Source: Chryseobacterium sp. (GTDB lineage: Bacteria > Bacteroidota > Bacteroidia > Flavobacteriales > Weeksellaceae). Taken from it: 64,000 nucleotides of DNA. How positions within the stretch are numbered: the first letter of the stretch is position 1; every line of letters begins with the position of its first letter. The stretch covers positions 372,001 to 436,000 of the forward strand of contig NZ_CP044507.1 of NCBI RefSeq assembly GCF_008831505.1, given 5' to 3'. The position numbers and the translations under genes were made by a program. Below, piece by piece: positions 18,022-26,984 of the stretch. The notes beneath the pieces were generated by a model. It was given only the letters and a program-made list of their open reading frames with translations. It did not search any database and was not told the DNA's origin.

Positions 18022-19946
18022 AGAAAATTTTATTCCTTTCAGCTATCCTGATCATAGGATTGGCAAATTCACAACATAGATTTCTGGAAATTCCCAAACT
18101 CTCTGAGGCCGACTTAAAAAGCCAAAAATCGGAAAAGTATGCGGATGCACCTGCTGAAGTTCTCTACCGTTCTACACATTTCAACATTGATAACAAAGGA
18201 CATATGTTTCAGAAGGTAGTGAGCCGTGTTAAGATTTACAATAGAGAAAAAGCAGTTGATTATCTGGATCATGAAATAGTCCTTTATGATGATAAGAAGG
18301 GATCTGTGGAAACACTTACAGACCTGAAGGCACATACTTACAATTATGAAGATGGAAATATTGTTGCCACAAAGGTGGCTAAAGACGAAAAATACAGATC
18401 TAAAGAAGACCGGCATTATAACGTAACCAAATTTGCATTTCCTAATGTAAAGAATGGATCTGTTGTGGAGTATTCCTACCAAATAATGACTCCATTCCTT
18501 GTTTCAACTCCGAAAATTATGATAGAGGAGGAAATTCCTGTCCGTTACAGCGAGTTTATTCTGGACTATCCTACCGTACTATCCTACAATATTAATTACA
18601 GGGGAAATCTAATGCCCACGCACCGGACAGTGGAAGAGAAGCGGCTGTATGGCGATTCCTACAAAACCTATAGATTTGGTTATGAAAATATAACTCCCTA
18701 TATCAATGAAAAATATGTATTGAACAACCAAAATTACAAAACAGGAATAAAAGCTGAGCTCAATGCTGCCATGACGGATAATAGCGTGAAATCTTTTGCA
18801 GGTTCATGGCTGGATATTAGAAAGCGCCTGTACGATCATCAGGCATTCGGGCAGGAACTGAAAAAACTTAATCTGGTTAAAGGTGTTCTGCCACAGGATA
18901 TTTCATCCATAACTCCCCCAATGGAGAGGGCAGCCGCAATACTTAAATTTGTACAGAAGAACTACACCTGGAATAATGAAAACTCGGTGTTTACAGATAA
19001 TGGAATTAAAAACCTGTTGTCTACCAAGGTGGGTAACTCAGCAGAAATTAATCTGCTACTTACCCAATTGCTTCAAACTGCAGGGTTAAAAGCTGATCCT
19101 GTGGTGCTGTCCACCGTTGATTTGGGAATGCTGCTGGCTTACTCACCATCTATTTCCCAACTTAACTACGTAGTCGCCTCAATTTCTGTAAATGACAGGA
19201 TACACCTATTGGATGCAACTCAAAAACAAAGTGAGATTAACATGATTGCACCGCAGGCATTAAATTATTCGGGATTTATCATGACTCCTAAAGAAGCTAC
19301 GGAAATCAGCCTGTTGTATCCGGACAGGAGCAAGACCATTCTCTCAATAGATGCTAAGATGAACTTAGACGGAACATTTGGTGGGAATTTCAAAGACCGC
19401 GATACAAAGCTTTATGCCATGATGGTGAACAGCAGATATAGCAGCGATACATCTGCTTTCGCCGACTCTTATAAAAGCGGTTACAAATTTCCGATTTCCA
19501 ATCTTAAGCATGGTATTCAGGACAATAATGATTTTGAAACCAGCTTTGACTTCACATCAGATAACTTTGTAGATGCTATTGGCAGTAAGCTTGTTTTCAA
19601 CCCACTGCTTTTCCTGTATTCCCAAAATCATAATTTTGATCAGAAAGAGCCACGGAAAGCCCCACTGGAATTCTATTCAGCATACGACCGGACAAAGAAG
19701 GTCACAATTACAATCCCTGATAACTATGAATTTCAGAATGTGCCGAAATCAAAGAAATTCCGGACAGATGACAACGCTCTCCAATACTCTTATGTGGTTA
19801 CGCAGGCGGGTAACAAATTAACTGTAGAGACTACTGTGAGTACCGACGATTCTGTATACCCTAAAGAATATTATCCTGCATTTGCGCAGATATTTGATAA
19901 CATTACCAAACAGGAAGCTCAGGTGGTAACAGTTGTACGGAAATAG
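18018..19946 (+). CDS. DUF3857 paralogue with lost transglutaminase cysteine
   Basis: A 642-residue exported protein with the same domain order as its upstream neighbour: signal peptide (residues 1-18), DUF3857, transglutaminase-like domain, beta-rich tail. The position of the catalytic cysteine reads GNSAEIN with serine near residue 341, and the histidine position reads QLNYVVA, so it should be inactive as a cysteine enzyme although the LLDAT aspartate remains. The four-base overlap with the active copy suggests that they form a complex. Function unknown. Confidence 0.86.
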   Translation: MKKILFLSAILIIGLANSQHRFLEIPKLSEADLKSQKSEKYADAPAEVLYRSTHFNIDNKGHMFQKVVSRVKIYNREKAVDYLDHEIVLYDDKKGSVETLTDLKAHTYNYEDGNIVATKVAKDEKYRSKEDRHYNVTKFAFPNVKNGSVVEYSYQIMTPFLVSTPKIMIEEEIPVRYSEFILDYPTVLSYNINYRGNLMPTHRTVEEKRLYGDSYKTYRFGYENITPYINEKYVLNNQNYKTGIKAELNAAMTDNSVKSFAGSWLDIRKRLYDHQAFGQELKKLNLVKGVLPQDISSITPPMERAAAILKFVQKNYTWNNENSVFTDNGIKNLLSTKVGNSAEINLLLTQLLQTAGLKADPVVLSTVDLGMLLAYSPSISQLNYVVASISVNDRIHLLDATQKQSEINMIAPQALNYSGFIMTPKEATEISLLYPDRSKTILSIDAKMNLDGTFGGNFKDRDTKLYAMMVNSRYSSDTSAFADSYKSGYKFPISNLKHGIQDNNDFETSFDFTSDNFVDAIGSKLVFNPLLFLYSQNHNFDQKEPRKAPLEFYSAYDRTKKVTITIPDNYEFQNVPKSKKFRTDDNALQYSYVVTQAGNKLTVETTVSTDDSVYPKEYYPAFAQIFDNITKQEAQVVTVVRK

Positions 19947-19966
19947 GTTTAATAAATTCCACATTT

Positions 19967-20003
19967 AACCGGTCCACAGTTTATCTGTACACCGGTTTTT
20001 TTT
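19967..20003. terminator. Shared terminator between DUF3857 gene and addA
   Basis: AACCGGT and ACCGGTT form the outer stem and ACAG/CTGT an inner stem, with eight T residues on the plus side. It lies between convergent genes and may serve both strands. Confidence 0.75.
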
Positions 20004-23000
20004 AAAGATAGATTACTTCGCTGCGTGCTACCTTCAAATTAAGTTTTTGCAGTACCTGACTGTAAGTGTTTATCTGATCCTGATGCTTTTTGCTTTCGCT
20101 TCCGGTCTTAAAATCAATTATAATAAATCCTTCTTCCGTATTAATAAGACGGTCCGGCCTGTACACTTTTGAGTCTCCGTTCTCGGTAAGCATAATGTCC
20201 TGCTCATTGATGATCCTTAAATCTTCGCCAAAATAAGCCGGATACTTTGTAATAATTTGAAGTATTGATTTCTCTATATCTGCCTTTTCCTGCAGGGTAA
20301 GAATTCCCTCAAGAACGTATCTCTCCAATACGCCATCCACATCCTTTTCAGAATTGATCTTCGACAGTATTTCGTGGGTGAAGATCCCGTTTCGTACCTT
20401 TTCATCCCTGTTTTGGTAGCTTTTGGAGGGTGTTGCGATTTTTATTGCGGACGGAGCTGGTGTCCGCCGTGTAAGCCCCTGTATGGATTCGGTTCTGTAT
20501 TCCTTAGTCTTAATCTTACCTTTTTTGCTGTAGTCGTGGCTGGGATAAAGGTCAAAATCATCTTTCTGCTCCGGATTCATCTGCTGTACAAAATCCAGGA
20601 TTTCTAAACTGTTGGTTTTACCTGCCTTCTGTATGTATAGAAAAAGCTGCTCCACAGGTCTGGTGGTGGCCACATACTGGAGGCAGGTGCGGTCAATCCG
20701 GTTCTTGTAACTGTTCACTTCATTAAACTGACGGATATCAGCATCATAGATTTCCAAATCCCTGCTGAAATGGCCGGTATTTACGGAATGCAGTCCAAAC
20801 TCATGGTCTGTTTCAAACCAGTCATTGAACTTGTAATCGCGCTGACTGTTCACCATGGGATAAAAGACCACCGGGAATTCCAATCCTTTGGCTTTATGAA
20901 TGGTCATCAGCTGAATGGCATCCACATTATCCGAAGCCTGGATACTCATATTTCGCGCTTCTTCATTCCAAAACTTGATGAAATCCTTCAGGCTGGCTCC
21001 GGAATTTTGGGTAAATCCGTACAGAACCTCCAGGAAGTTCAGCAGGTAATCTGTCTCCTTGTCCTGTACAGCAAATTCATGCAGGTAATGCTCAACAAAA
21101 TTATACATGTTCAGCTTGGGGGAATCTGTTTTATGAAGTTGAAGTCCGTATTTCTCCTTCAGAAAGGCTGCAATGCTTTCCTTTTCTTTGAGCTGTAGTA
21201 TTTCGGTCATTTCCTTTGTGAAATCATGCATCACGATGCGGCCCAGGCGGTTCAGGTAATACATCATACGCACCGGATTCTGCAGGTTACGCGGGTTTTC
21301 TTCCCAACTCAGATACTCCATGAGGGCAGCCAGTGTATCGGACAGTTCCAGTGTGAGTCCACTTTCGGAAATCGTTTTAATGTTGATTTCTTGACCGCGG
21401 TAATTAATGGTAAGTGCTCCCAGTCGTTCGGAAAAGTGGAAAATATCTCTGTTCCCGCGGCATAGTATGGTGATATCCGAAAGAGCAAAACCGTTATCGG
21501 CTAGATCCTGGATATCATTGCGCATGCGCTGCGCTGTATCGTTATAAAAATCTTCTTTGCGTCTGTTCTCTATAAGGCTTACCTTCACGCGGCCTTCAAT
21601 TCCGTCCTGATACTGCTGTTGTGCCGAAGCGCCGAAAATATCTTTATGCTCTTCGGCCAGTCTGCAGGAAATAAAGCTGTACAGTTCATTGTTGAAGATC
21701 ACAATATTTTTTGCACTGCGCCAGTTCTGCTCCAGAATATGCACATCAGCCATTTTAGGTGAGACTTCACTGTGGTTGATGATGCCCAGCATCAGTTTAC
21801 TTTCGCCACCCCGGAATCTGTAGATACTTTGTTTCGGATCGCCCACAACAGTAAAGGAAGTACCGTTTTCGGACACGCTGTGATCCCGCAGAGGCAGGAA
21901 ATTTTGCCACTGAAGTTCGGAAGTGTCCTGAAATTCATCAAAGAAATAATGCTGGAACTGTGTTCCGATCTTTTCATAGATAAAAGGTGAGGGTTCATTT
22001 TTCAGATTTTCATTGATCAGTATGTTGAATTTGGAAAGGAGGACTATATCGTTCTCACTTTCAATCTTTTCCAGCTCTGTCTGTATGTCCCTGTTCACCT
22101 TCAGAGGCAGGAGTGCTGCCAGTACTTTTCCTTTTTTTTGGCTGATGATATAGTTTCTGATAATTTTCCGGCGGCTCTCAATTAGGAAGTCAATGATTTC
22201 CATAATCAGGTGTTCTTTTGCCTTTCCTTTTACTGAGGCACCTGACAGGTATTTATTAATTTTTTTCTCTTCTGCTTCCACCGAAACGGGTAGTTTAGGA
22301 GCTTCGTTGGCAAGATAGTAGTCAAAGAAATACTGAATACTTTGGTTTCCGCCGCCGGCAAAATCAGCATTCTCAAGACCTTTTTCTTTAATCAGCTGCA
22401 GCGCTGTGTTTGCAAGGTTTTTATTTTCGGCTTTCAGGTCTGCAATTTCCTTACGGAGCTTCGCCGTGGCCTCCCGGTAACTTTCATTATTGAAATTACT
22501 GTTCTGCTTAAGGTTTTCGTAATGGATGTCATTTACAAATTCTTTTGCTGACTTATAGAGGGTTTGGTTCAGGTTAATTCTTTTCTCATTGTCCAGTCCA
22601 TAGTTCACGTAGTCAATTAGGGATTCAGACATTTCCCTGTCTTCACCTACCTGATTAAGGAGTTGGTCCACCGCTTCAATAAGAAAAGGTTCCGCCTGGA
22701 TCTCCAGGTTGAAATTCTTTGCAAGACCGAGTTCATAAGAAAAACTGCGTACCAGCCTTGAATTAAATTTGTCAATGGTCCCGATATTAAGGGTGGAATA
22801 ATGATGAAGCACATAGTCCAGCATCTTGCGGGAGCGTACATGAAGTTCGTCCAGGGTAATATGTTTACCTTCCTTTGCCAAAGCCTCCTGCAGGGCGGAA
22901 AGTTCGCGGCAGTCCTGATAGTCTGCAGCTGCAAAATTGCCCAGCCAGGTAAGGATTCTTTCCTTCATTTCGTTGGCAGCTTTATTGGTGAAGGTCAGCG

Positions 23001-23127
23001 CCAGGATATTCCTGATGCTCCTGTGCTGGTTGGGCTGTCCCAGGCATATCATCAGGAGGCGCTGTACGAGGGTATAGGTTTTTCCCGAACCGGCGGAAGC
23101 ACTGATCACGCTGTAAGAATTCTGCAT
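20002..23127 (-). CDS. addA: AddA-like UvrD helicase-nuclease
   Basis: A 1041-residue superfamily 1A helicase with a C-terminal RecB-type nuclease, the AddA/RecB-like subunit for double-strand break processing. Walker A is ASAGSGKT at 10-17, the Walker B region is FFDEFQDTSELQW, motif III/IV includes VVGDPKQSIYRFRGG, motif V/VI includes TIHKAKGLEFPVV. The nuclease motif is PDRL (D992), then IIIDFKTG with D1005 and K1007. Its partner AddB is not adjacent: neighbours are the DUF3857 gene (convergent) and a CarboxypepD-like gene (divergent). It may use an AddB encoded elsewhere. Confidence 0.9.
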   Translation of the reverse strand: MQNSYSVISASAGSGKTYTLVQRLLMICLGQPNQHRSIRNILALTFTNKAANEMKERILTWLGNFAAADYQDCRELSALQEALAKEGKHITLDELHVRSRKMLDYVLHHYSTLNIGTIDKFNSRLVRSFSYELGLAKNFNLEIQAEPFLIEAVDQLLNQVGEDREMSESLIDYVNYGLDNEKRINLNQTLYKSAKEFVNDIHYENLKQNSNFNNESYREATAKLRKEIADLKAENKNLANTALQLIKEKGLENADFAGGGNQSIQYFFDYYLANEAPKLPVSVEAEEKKINKYLSGASVKGKAKEHLIMEIIDFLIESRRKIIRNYIISQKKGKVLAALLPLKVNRDIQTELEKIESENDIVLLSKFNILINENLKNEPSPFIYEKIGTQFQHYFFDEFQDTSELQWQNFLPLRDHSVSENGTSFTVVGDPKQSIYRFRGGESKLMLGIINHSEVSPKMADVHILEQNWRSAKNIVIFNNELYSFISCRLAEEHKDIFGASAQQQYQDGIEGRVKVSLIENRRKEDFYNDTAQRMRNDIQDLADNGFALSDITILCRGNRDIFHFSERLGALTINYRGQEINIKTISESGLTLELSDTLAALMEYLSWEENPRNLQNPVRMMYYLNRLGRIVMHDFTKEMTEILQLKEKESIAAFLKEKYGLQLHKTDSPKLNMYNFVEHYLHEFAVQDKETDYLLNFLEVLYGFTQNSGASLKDFIKFWNEEARNMSIQASDNVDAIQLMTIHKAKGLEFPVVFYPMVNSQRDYKFNDWFETDHEFGLHSVNTGHFSRDLEIYDADIRQFNEVNSYKNRIDRTCLQYVATTRPVEQLFLYIQKAGKTNSLEILDFVQQMNPEQKDDFDLYPSHDYSKKGKIKTKEYRTESIQGLTRRTPAPSAIKIATPSKSYQNRDEKVRNGIFTHEILSKINSEKDVDGVLERYVLEGILTLQEKADIEKSILQIITKYPAYFGEDLRIINEQDIMLTENGDSKVYRPDRLINTEEGFIIIDFKTGSESKKHQDQINTYSQVLQKLNLKVARSEVIYL

Positions 23128-23282
23128 TTTGTGTGGAATATTTCCTGCAATTTAATGAAAATTTAGGTGTGGGTTTTAACGCTTTTCCACCTGATTTAAC
23201 AAAAGCTTAAAGATAAAATTTACTGAAATTGCCAAAAGCTGTTAACCATTGTTAAACTTAAATCATCCTCTGTTTTAACGCT

Positions 23283-23290
23283 TACATTTG
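23283..23290 (+). promoter_or_regulatory. TAnnTTTG -7 box close to the 23302 start
   Basis: TACATTTG ends 11 bases before the GTG start codon of the next gene, which would leave a very short 5' leader if it is used. Confidence 0.45.
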
Positions 23291-23301
23291 AAAGAAAAAC
23301 C

Positions 23302-24057
23302 GTGAAAATAAAACTACTTTTTCTTTGTCTCATCCTTACTGTACTGGCCGATGCCCAATCTTATATTTTTGGCAAGGTGACCTCTGAAGAGGGCATACAG
23401 CTGTCCGGAGTTTCTGTGATCAATTTGCGCACGGATGAAAGGTCTGAAACAACAGCTGAAGGGCAGTTTATGATACGGGCAGACAGAGGCGATGAGCTCC
23501 GTTTCAGCCGGAAAGCTTACACAAGAAGTTCCCTCACTGTCAATGAAACTCATTATGAAAATCCGGTAACCATAGTGCTGCATAGTATTCCTACGGAAAT
23601 TGAGGCAGTTAATATCCGTTATCAGGCTACCGGAAATCTGAAGGAAGATGTAAAACATTTCGGTGACCGGGGTAAAGTAAAGGCGCTTAAAGATGATTTA
23701 GACTCTTACATTGCGAGAAAATCTTCACCTGAAGCTATGGCGCCGCGGCACGGAGAATTTGTGCAGCCGGTAGGTCCCGGAATCCCTGTGGGCAAAGTGA
23801 AGGACCGCTGGGACGATGTAGATCTTATGCAATACCTTGCAGAGAGTCTGGGCAGTGAGTTTTTTACTGAAGAACTGAAGTTGTCACCTACCGAAATACA
23901 GCCGTTTATTTATTTCGTTTTTACTAACTTTGATAGAAAGCAGGCACTGAAATACGGCGCAGCGGACCGCTCCGTAGTTGCACGGTTTGCAGATGCCGCT
24001 CAAAAACAGGTAGAGCCGTACCGCAGCCGTACGGCAGTTCAGCACAGGACGCCTTAG
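23302..24057 (+). CDS. Exported carboxypeptidase-regulatory-like domain protein
   Basis: A 251-residue exported protein starting at GTG. The signal peptide covers residues 1-19 (ends LADAQ). Residues 22-100 are a CarboxypepD_reg-like beta-sandwich (GKVTSEEGIQLSGVSVIN), a module common in Bacteroidetes envelope proteins and at the start of TonB receptors; here there is no barrel. The remaining 150 residues are of unknown fold. The GTG is chosen because the signal peptide starts there and no ATG is better placed. Confidence 0.78.
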   Translation: MKIKLLFLCLILTVLADAQSYIFGKVTSEEGIQLSGVSVINLRTDERSETTAEGQFMIRADRGDELRFSRKAYTRSSLTVNETHYENPVTIVLHSIPTEIEAVNIRYQATGNLKEDVKHFGDRGKVKALKDDLDSYIARKSSPEAMAPRHGEFVQPVGPGIPVGKVKDRWDDVDLMQYLAESLGSEFFTEELKLSPTEIQPFIYFVFTNFDRKQALKYGAADRSVVARFADAAQKQVEPYRSRTAVQHRTP

Positions 24058-24080
24058 AAGATTACGAAATTTTAAATAAC

Positions 24081-24812
24081 ATGAATAAAGGAGTACTTTC
24101 CGTTGGTATTGCAGCATTGGGATTCGTATTGGGTCTCTGGTTTTTAGGTAATGCGGTGAAAAACAGAAATAAATCGCAAAACACCATTTCAGTTACGGGT
24201 TTGGGAACAAAGAAGTTTACATCTGACCTTATCACCTGGAGCGGAAATTTCTCGCGCAGCAGTTTTGAGCTGAAGGCTGCATACGACGAACTGGCCAATG
24301 ACAAACGTATTATTGAAAATTATTTGGCTTCTAAGGGCATCAGGAAGGAGGATATGGTCTTTTCGGCGGTAGATATCCAAAAACAATACAGTTATGGGAC
24401 CGATTCTAACGGGAGAAGCACCCAGACTTTCTCTGGCTACCAGCTTTCACAGCGCGTTTCGATAGACAGTAAAAATGTGGATCAAATAGAGAATCTCTCC
24501 AGAAATATTACTGAGATAATAAACCTTGGAATAGAATTCACTTCCTCGCCACCCAATTATTTTTATACAAAACTGGCAGATGTAAAACAGCAGATGATAG
24601 CGGATGCTACTAAAGATGCCAAAGCAAGAGCCGAAAAGATAGCCGAAAACGCCGGAAGTTCGCTGGGTGACCTTAAAAAGGCGACAATGGGTGTCACCCA
24701 GATCACTGAACCCAACTCAACAGAAGAATTTTCATATGGGGGAACCTTCAATACTGCCTCGCGGGAGAAAGAAGCCAGTATAACTATTAAACTTGAATAT
24801 GAAGTAGAATGA
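24081..24812 (+). CDS. SIMPL domain (DUF541) protein
   Basis: A 243-residue protein with an N-terminal membrane segment (residues 5-27) and a SIMPL/DUF541 domain over the rest. The domain is recognised by SVTGLGTKKFTSDLITWSG, by the conserved serine/valine strands and by the closing EKEASITIKLEYEVE. SIMPL proteins form periplasmic or membrane-anchored assemblies; the cellular role is not known for this branch. It follows the previous gene by 23 bases. Confidence 0.88.
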   Translation: MNKGVLSVGIAALGFVLGLWFLGNAVKNRNKSQNTISVTGLGTKKFTSDLITWSGNFSRSSFELKAAYDELANDKRIIENYLASKGIRKEDMVFSAVDIQKQYSYGTDSNGRSTQTFSGYQLSQRVSIDSKNVDQIENLSRNITEIINLGIEFTSSPPNYFYTKLADVKQQMIADATKDAKARAEKIAENAGSSLGDLKKATMGVTQITEPNSTEEFSYGGTFNTASREKEASITIKLEYEVE

Positions 24813-24833
24813 GTTTAGCTGAAGTTTTGCAGA

Positions 24834-25346
24834 TCAGCAGTATACCACATCGTAAATCTCCTCTTTTATCCAATCCGTTTTTTCGGGTTGCCAGTTCGCC
24901 AGAAGCCACAAATTCAAAGGATTCTTACCCGCTTCATAACATGGCTGCACGTAACTCTCATCTATTACGCTGAATCCGTTTCTTTTGTAAAAAGCGATCC
25001 TTCTTGCGGCATCTTCATTAAGCTGTTGGGGTTCAGCTTCAAGTACGATATGCGAATAGGTACGGAAGAGATGCGACAGCATCTCGCTGCCGAATTTAAG
25101 GCTCCGGAATTCGGAGAAGATCTCAAAATGTTCAATAAAGACAAAATCGGTAAGTTCCCAGCAAATCAGATAGCCTATATTGTCCAGATCATTCAGTATA
25201 GTGTGGACCTTAACTTTTGGATTACTGAAAAGTTGTCTGAACTGATCCTGGCTGCGGCGCTCATCCTCCGGAAAAGTGCTGCAATAGGACTTGTAGATAT
25301 AATTAGCGCGAAAATCGTCTGCCGTGCCAACCTGAAGATATTCCAT
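24834..25346 (-). CDS. GNAT family N-acetyltransferase
   Basis: A 170-residue acetyltransferase counted from the ATG at 25346; an in-frame GTG eight codons upstream is the alternative. The GNAT fold shows as YIYKSYCSTFPEDERR at the start, the central strand VFIEHFEIFSEFRSLKFGSEML (motif A region) and ARRIAFYKRNGFSVIDESYVQ near the end. The substrate is unknown. It is the last of three closely spaced minus genes with pspC-like and DUF2851. Confidence 0.82.
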   Translation of the reverse strand: MEYLQVGTADDFRANYIYKSYCSTFPEDERRSQDQFRQLFSNPKVKVHTILNDLDNIGYLICWELTDFVFIEHFEIFSEFRSLKFGSEMLSHLFRTYSHIVLEAEPQQLNEDAARRIAFYKRNGFSVIDESYVQPCYEAGKNPLNLWLLANWQPEKTDWIKEEIYDVVYC

Positions 25347-25423
25347 AGAAAATACGGGGTTTAACCACACTCTGCAAATTGCTTTCCATAATAATTAACA
25401 CTGCAAAAATTTTTTGAATTCGG

Positions 25424-25660
25424 TTAGAGGTCAAACACATTAGGACGGCGTGTTACAAAAATGTCTTTTACCCAAAGTGAAAAGGCAAGGATAAGATAAA
25501 TCAGGAAAAATATTCCAACTGTTGCGAAGGTGGAATAGATAAAGAAAACGCGCAGTTTTGCCACCGGAATGCCAAGTTTTGAACCCATCCGTGTAAGTAC
25601 GCCAAACCATTCGCGTTCTACATTATGACGTATTTTGGTGATGAAGTGAGGCTCGCGCAT
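25424..25660 (-). CDS. Small PspC-domain membrane protein
   Basis: A 78-residue protein with the PspC pattern: an amphipathic N-terminal part (EWFGVLTRMGSKLGIPVAKLRVFFI) followed by one transmembrane segment about residues 40-65. PspC domains sense or respond to inner membrane stress. It lies seven bases after the DUF2851 stop, so the genes are likely co-transcribed. Target and partner are unknown. Confidence 0.72.
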   Translation of the reverse strand: MREPHFITKIRHNVEREWFGVLTRMGSKLGIPVAKLRVFFIYSTFATVGIFFLIYLILAFSLWVKDIFVTRRPNVFDL

Positions 25661-25667
25661 ATTTATT

Positions 25668-26933
25668 TTAACTTTTCTTTAAAAGTTGAAAACCGATACT
25701 GCAATTTAAGCAATTTTTGGTTTCGCAAAAATGTTTATGATGATAAATAAATGCCTGACTTTGGGCCGCATCCTTAATATCAACTCCAAGGGAGGTCCAT
25801 CCGTTGGTAATGCTGTTTTTTTCAGGAGCAAGATTACGGTAAAGCCCCACAATATTTTCGGCGGCATCTTCGTCGGTGTTCTTTGTATATACATATTTCA
25901 GAGGCAGAACAGCGTTTAACAGAACGAGGTCAGTAAATTCGCGGGAGAGGTACTTTTCACCGGTCACCGTACTTTCCCTGCCGAAATTAAACCGCGTATC
26001 CCAGTATTCACTGGCTTTCACCTGGCCGAAGAGATCATAAAGGTCTGTGGTCCGGCGTGCTGAAATCATTTTTGAAAACAGATTCTGGTTCAGGTGGTAT
26101 AGTGAAGCCAACTGGGAAAGCCGTACCGTAGGGAAATTGGGTGGTCTGAGTTTGGAAAATTTGGGGAAGACACGCCATGGTGCGAGGCTGTATTTAACTT
26201 TCAGAAAGTCGAATTCACGCCGCCACAACTTCATCTGGTCGTCTATGGCTTGGTCCAGCCAGCCACAGAGACCGAAGAAAAGTGCTTCCAATTGAAGGAG
26301 GTTGCGGCTTATTTTAGTTATCAGAGAAAAGTCTATACCTTCCGCCATCAGTTTGAAGTGTTCCGCATTGACCTTAAGTCCAAACGCGTAGGCCATATTC
26401 TGAAAAAGTACAGCTTCATAGTTATTTCTTGTGCTTTTAAGCGATTTTTCGATGTCCGCTGCCTTCTCATCAAGTTTTCTGAGAAGGGTTTCCTCACTAA
26501 ACCCAACCGGAATATTGTCTGGATTGAAAATATCTTCACAGGGTATAAACCTGTTTTCTTTAAGAAGAGATTCATACTTCCAAAGCAGGGAAGTGTCAAT
26601 ATAATCCTGAAGTTCAAGTGTAGGCACGTTCCGCTCTTCAAGTTCCGGAATCTCCGCATCATGAATCAGAACTGCATGCAGAATGACATTCTCAAACTCC
26701 GGGTTTCCCGAATGTCGGTGAAAAATCCAGTCTGATGATTTAAGATGAAGTTCAATATGACCGTATAAAGTAAGTCCGTTTATCTGCACCGCACTGTGCA
26801 GGAAATCGGGTCCTGAGTCATAGTTCCACTTGCCAAAATCAAGAATCTCAACCTTATTACCAGCCGTATCTTTAAAATCAAAACTTTTAAAAATTTTGAA
26901 GTTCCAGAGATATTGCAACAATTTTTCGTTCAT
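25668..26933 (-). CDS. DUF2851 family protein
   Basis: A 421-residue cytoplasmic protein of the DUF2851 family, nearly universal in Bacteroidetes and without known function. The N-terminal signature NSGPDF-like element appears as WNYDSGPDFLHSAVQINGLTLYGHIELHLKSSDW. The C-terminus has a cysteine/histidine cluster (HKHFCETKNCLNC) that may bind a metal. It begins a minus-strand group with the PspC-like and GNAT genes. Confidence 0.9.
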   Translation of the reverse strand: MNEKLLQYLWNFKIFKSFDFKDTAGNKVEILDFGKWNYDSGPDFLHSAVQINGLTLYGHIELHLKSSDWIFHRHSGNPEFENVILHAVLIHDAEIPELEERNVPTLELQDYIDTSLLWKYESLLKENRFIPCEDIFNPDNIPVGFSEETLLRKLDEKAADIEKSLKSTRNNYEAVLFQNMAYAFGLKVNAEHFKLMAEGIDFSLITKISRNLLQLEALFFGLCGWLDQAIDDQMKLWRREFDFLKVKYSLAPWRVFPKFSKLRPPNFPTVRLSQLASLYHLNQNLFSKMISARRTTDLYDLFGQVKASEYWDTRFNFGRESTVTGEKYLSREFTDLVLLNAVLPLKYVYTKNTDEDAAENIVGLYRNLAPEKNSITNGWTSLGVDIKDAAQSQAFIYHHKHFCETKNCLNCSIGFQLLKKS

Positions 26934-26984
26934 CGCCGTAAGATTTTAATAAGTTTAAAATCACCGAACCGGCGCGGAGCTTAG

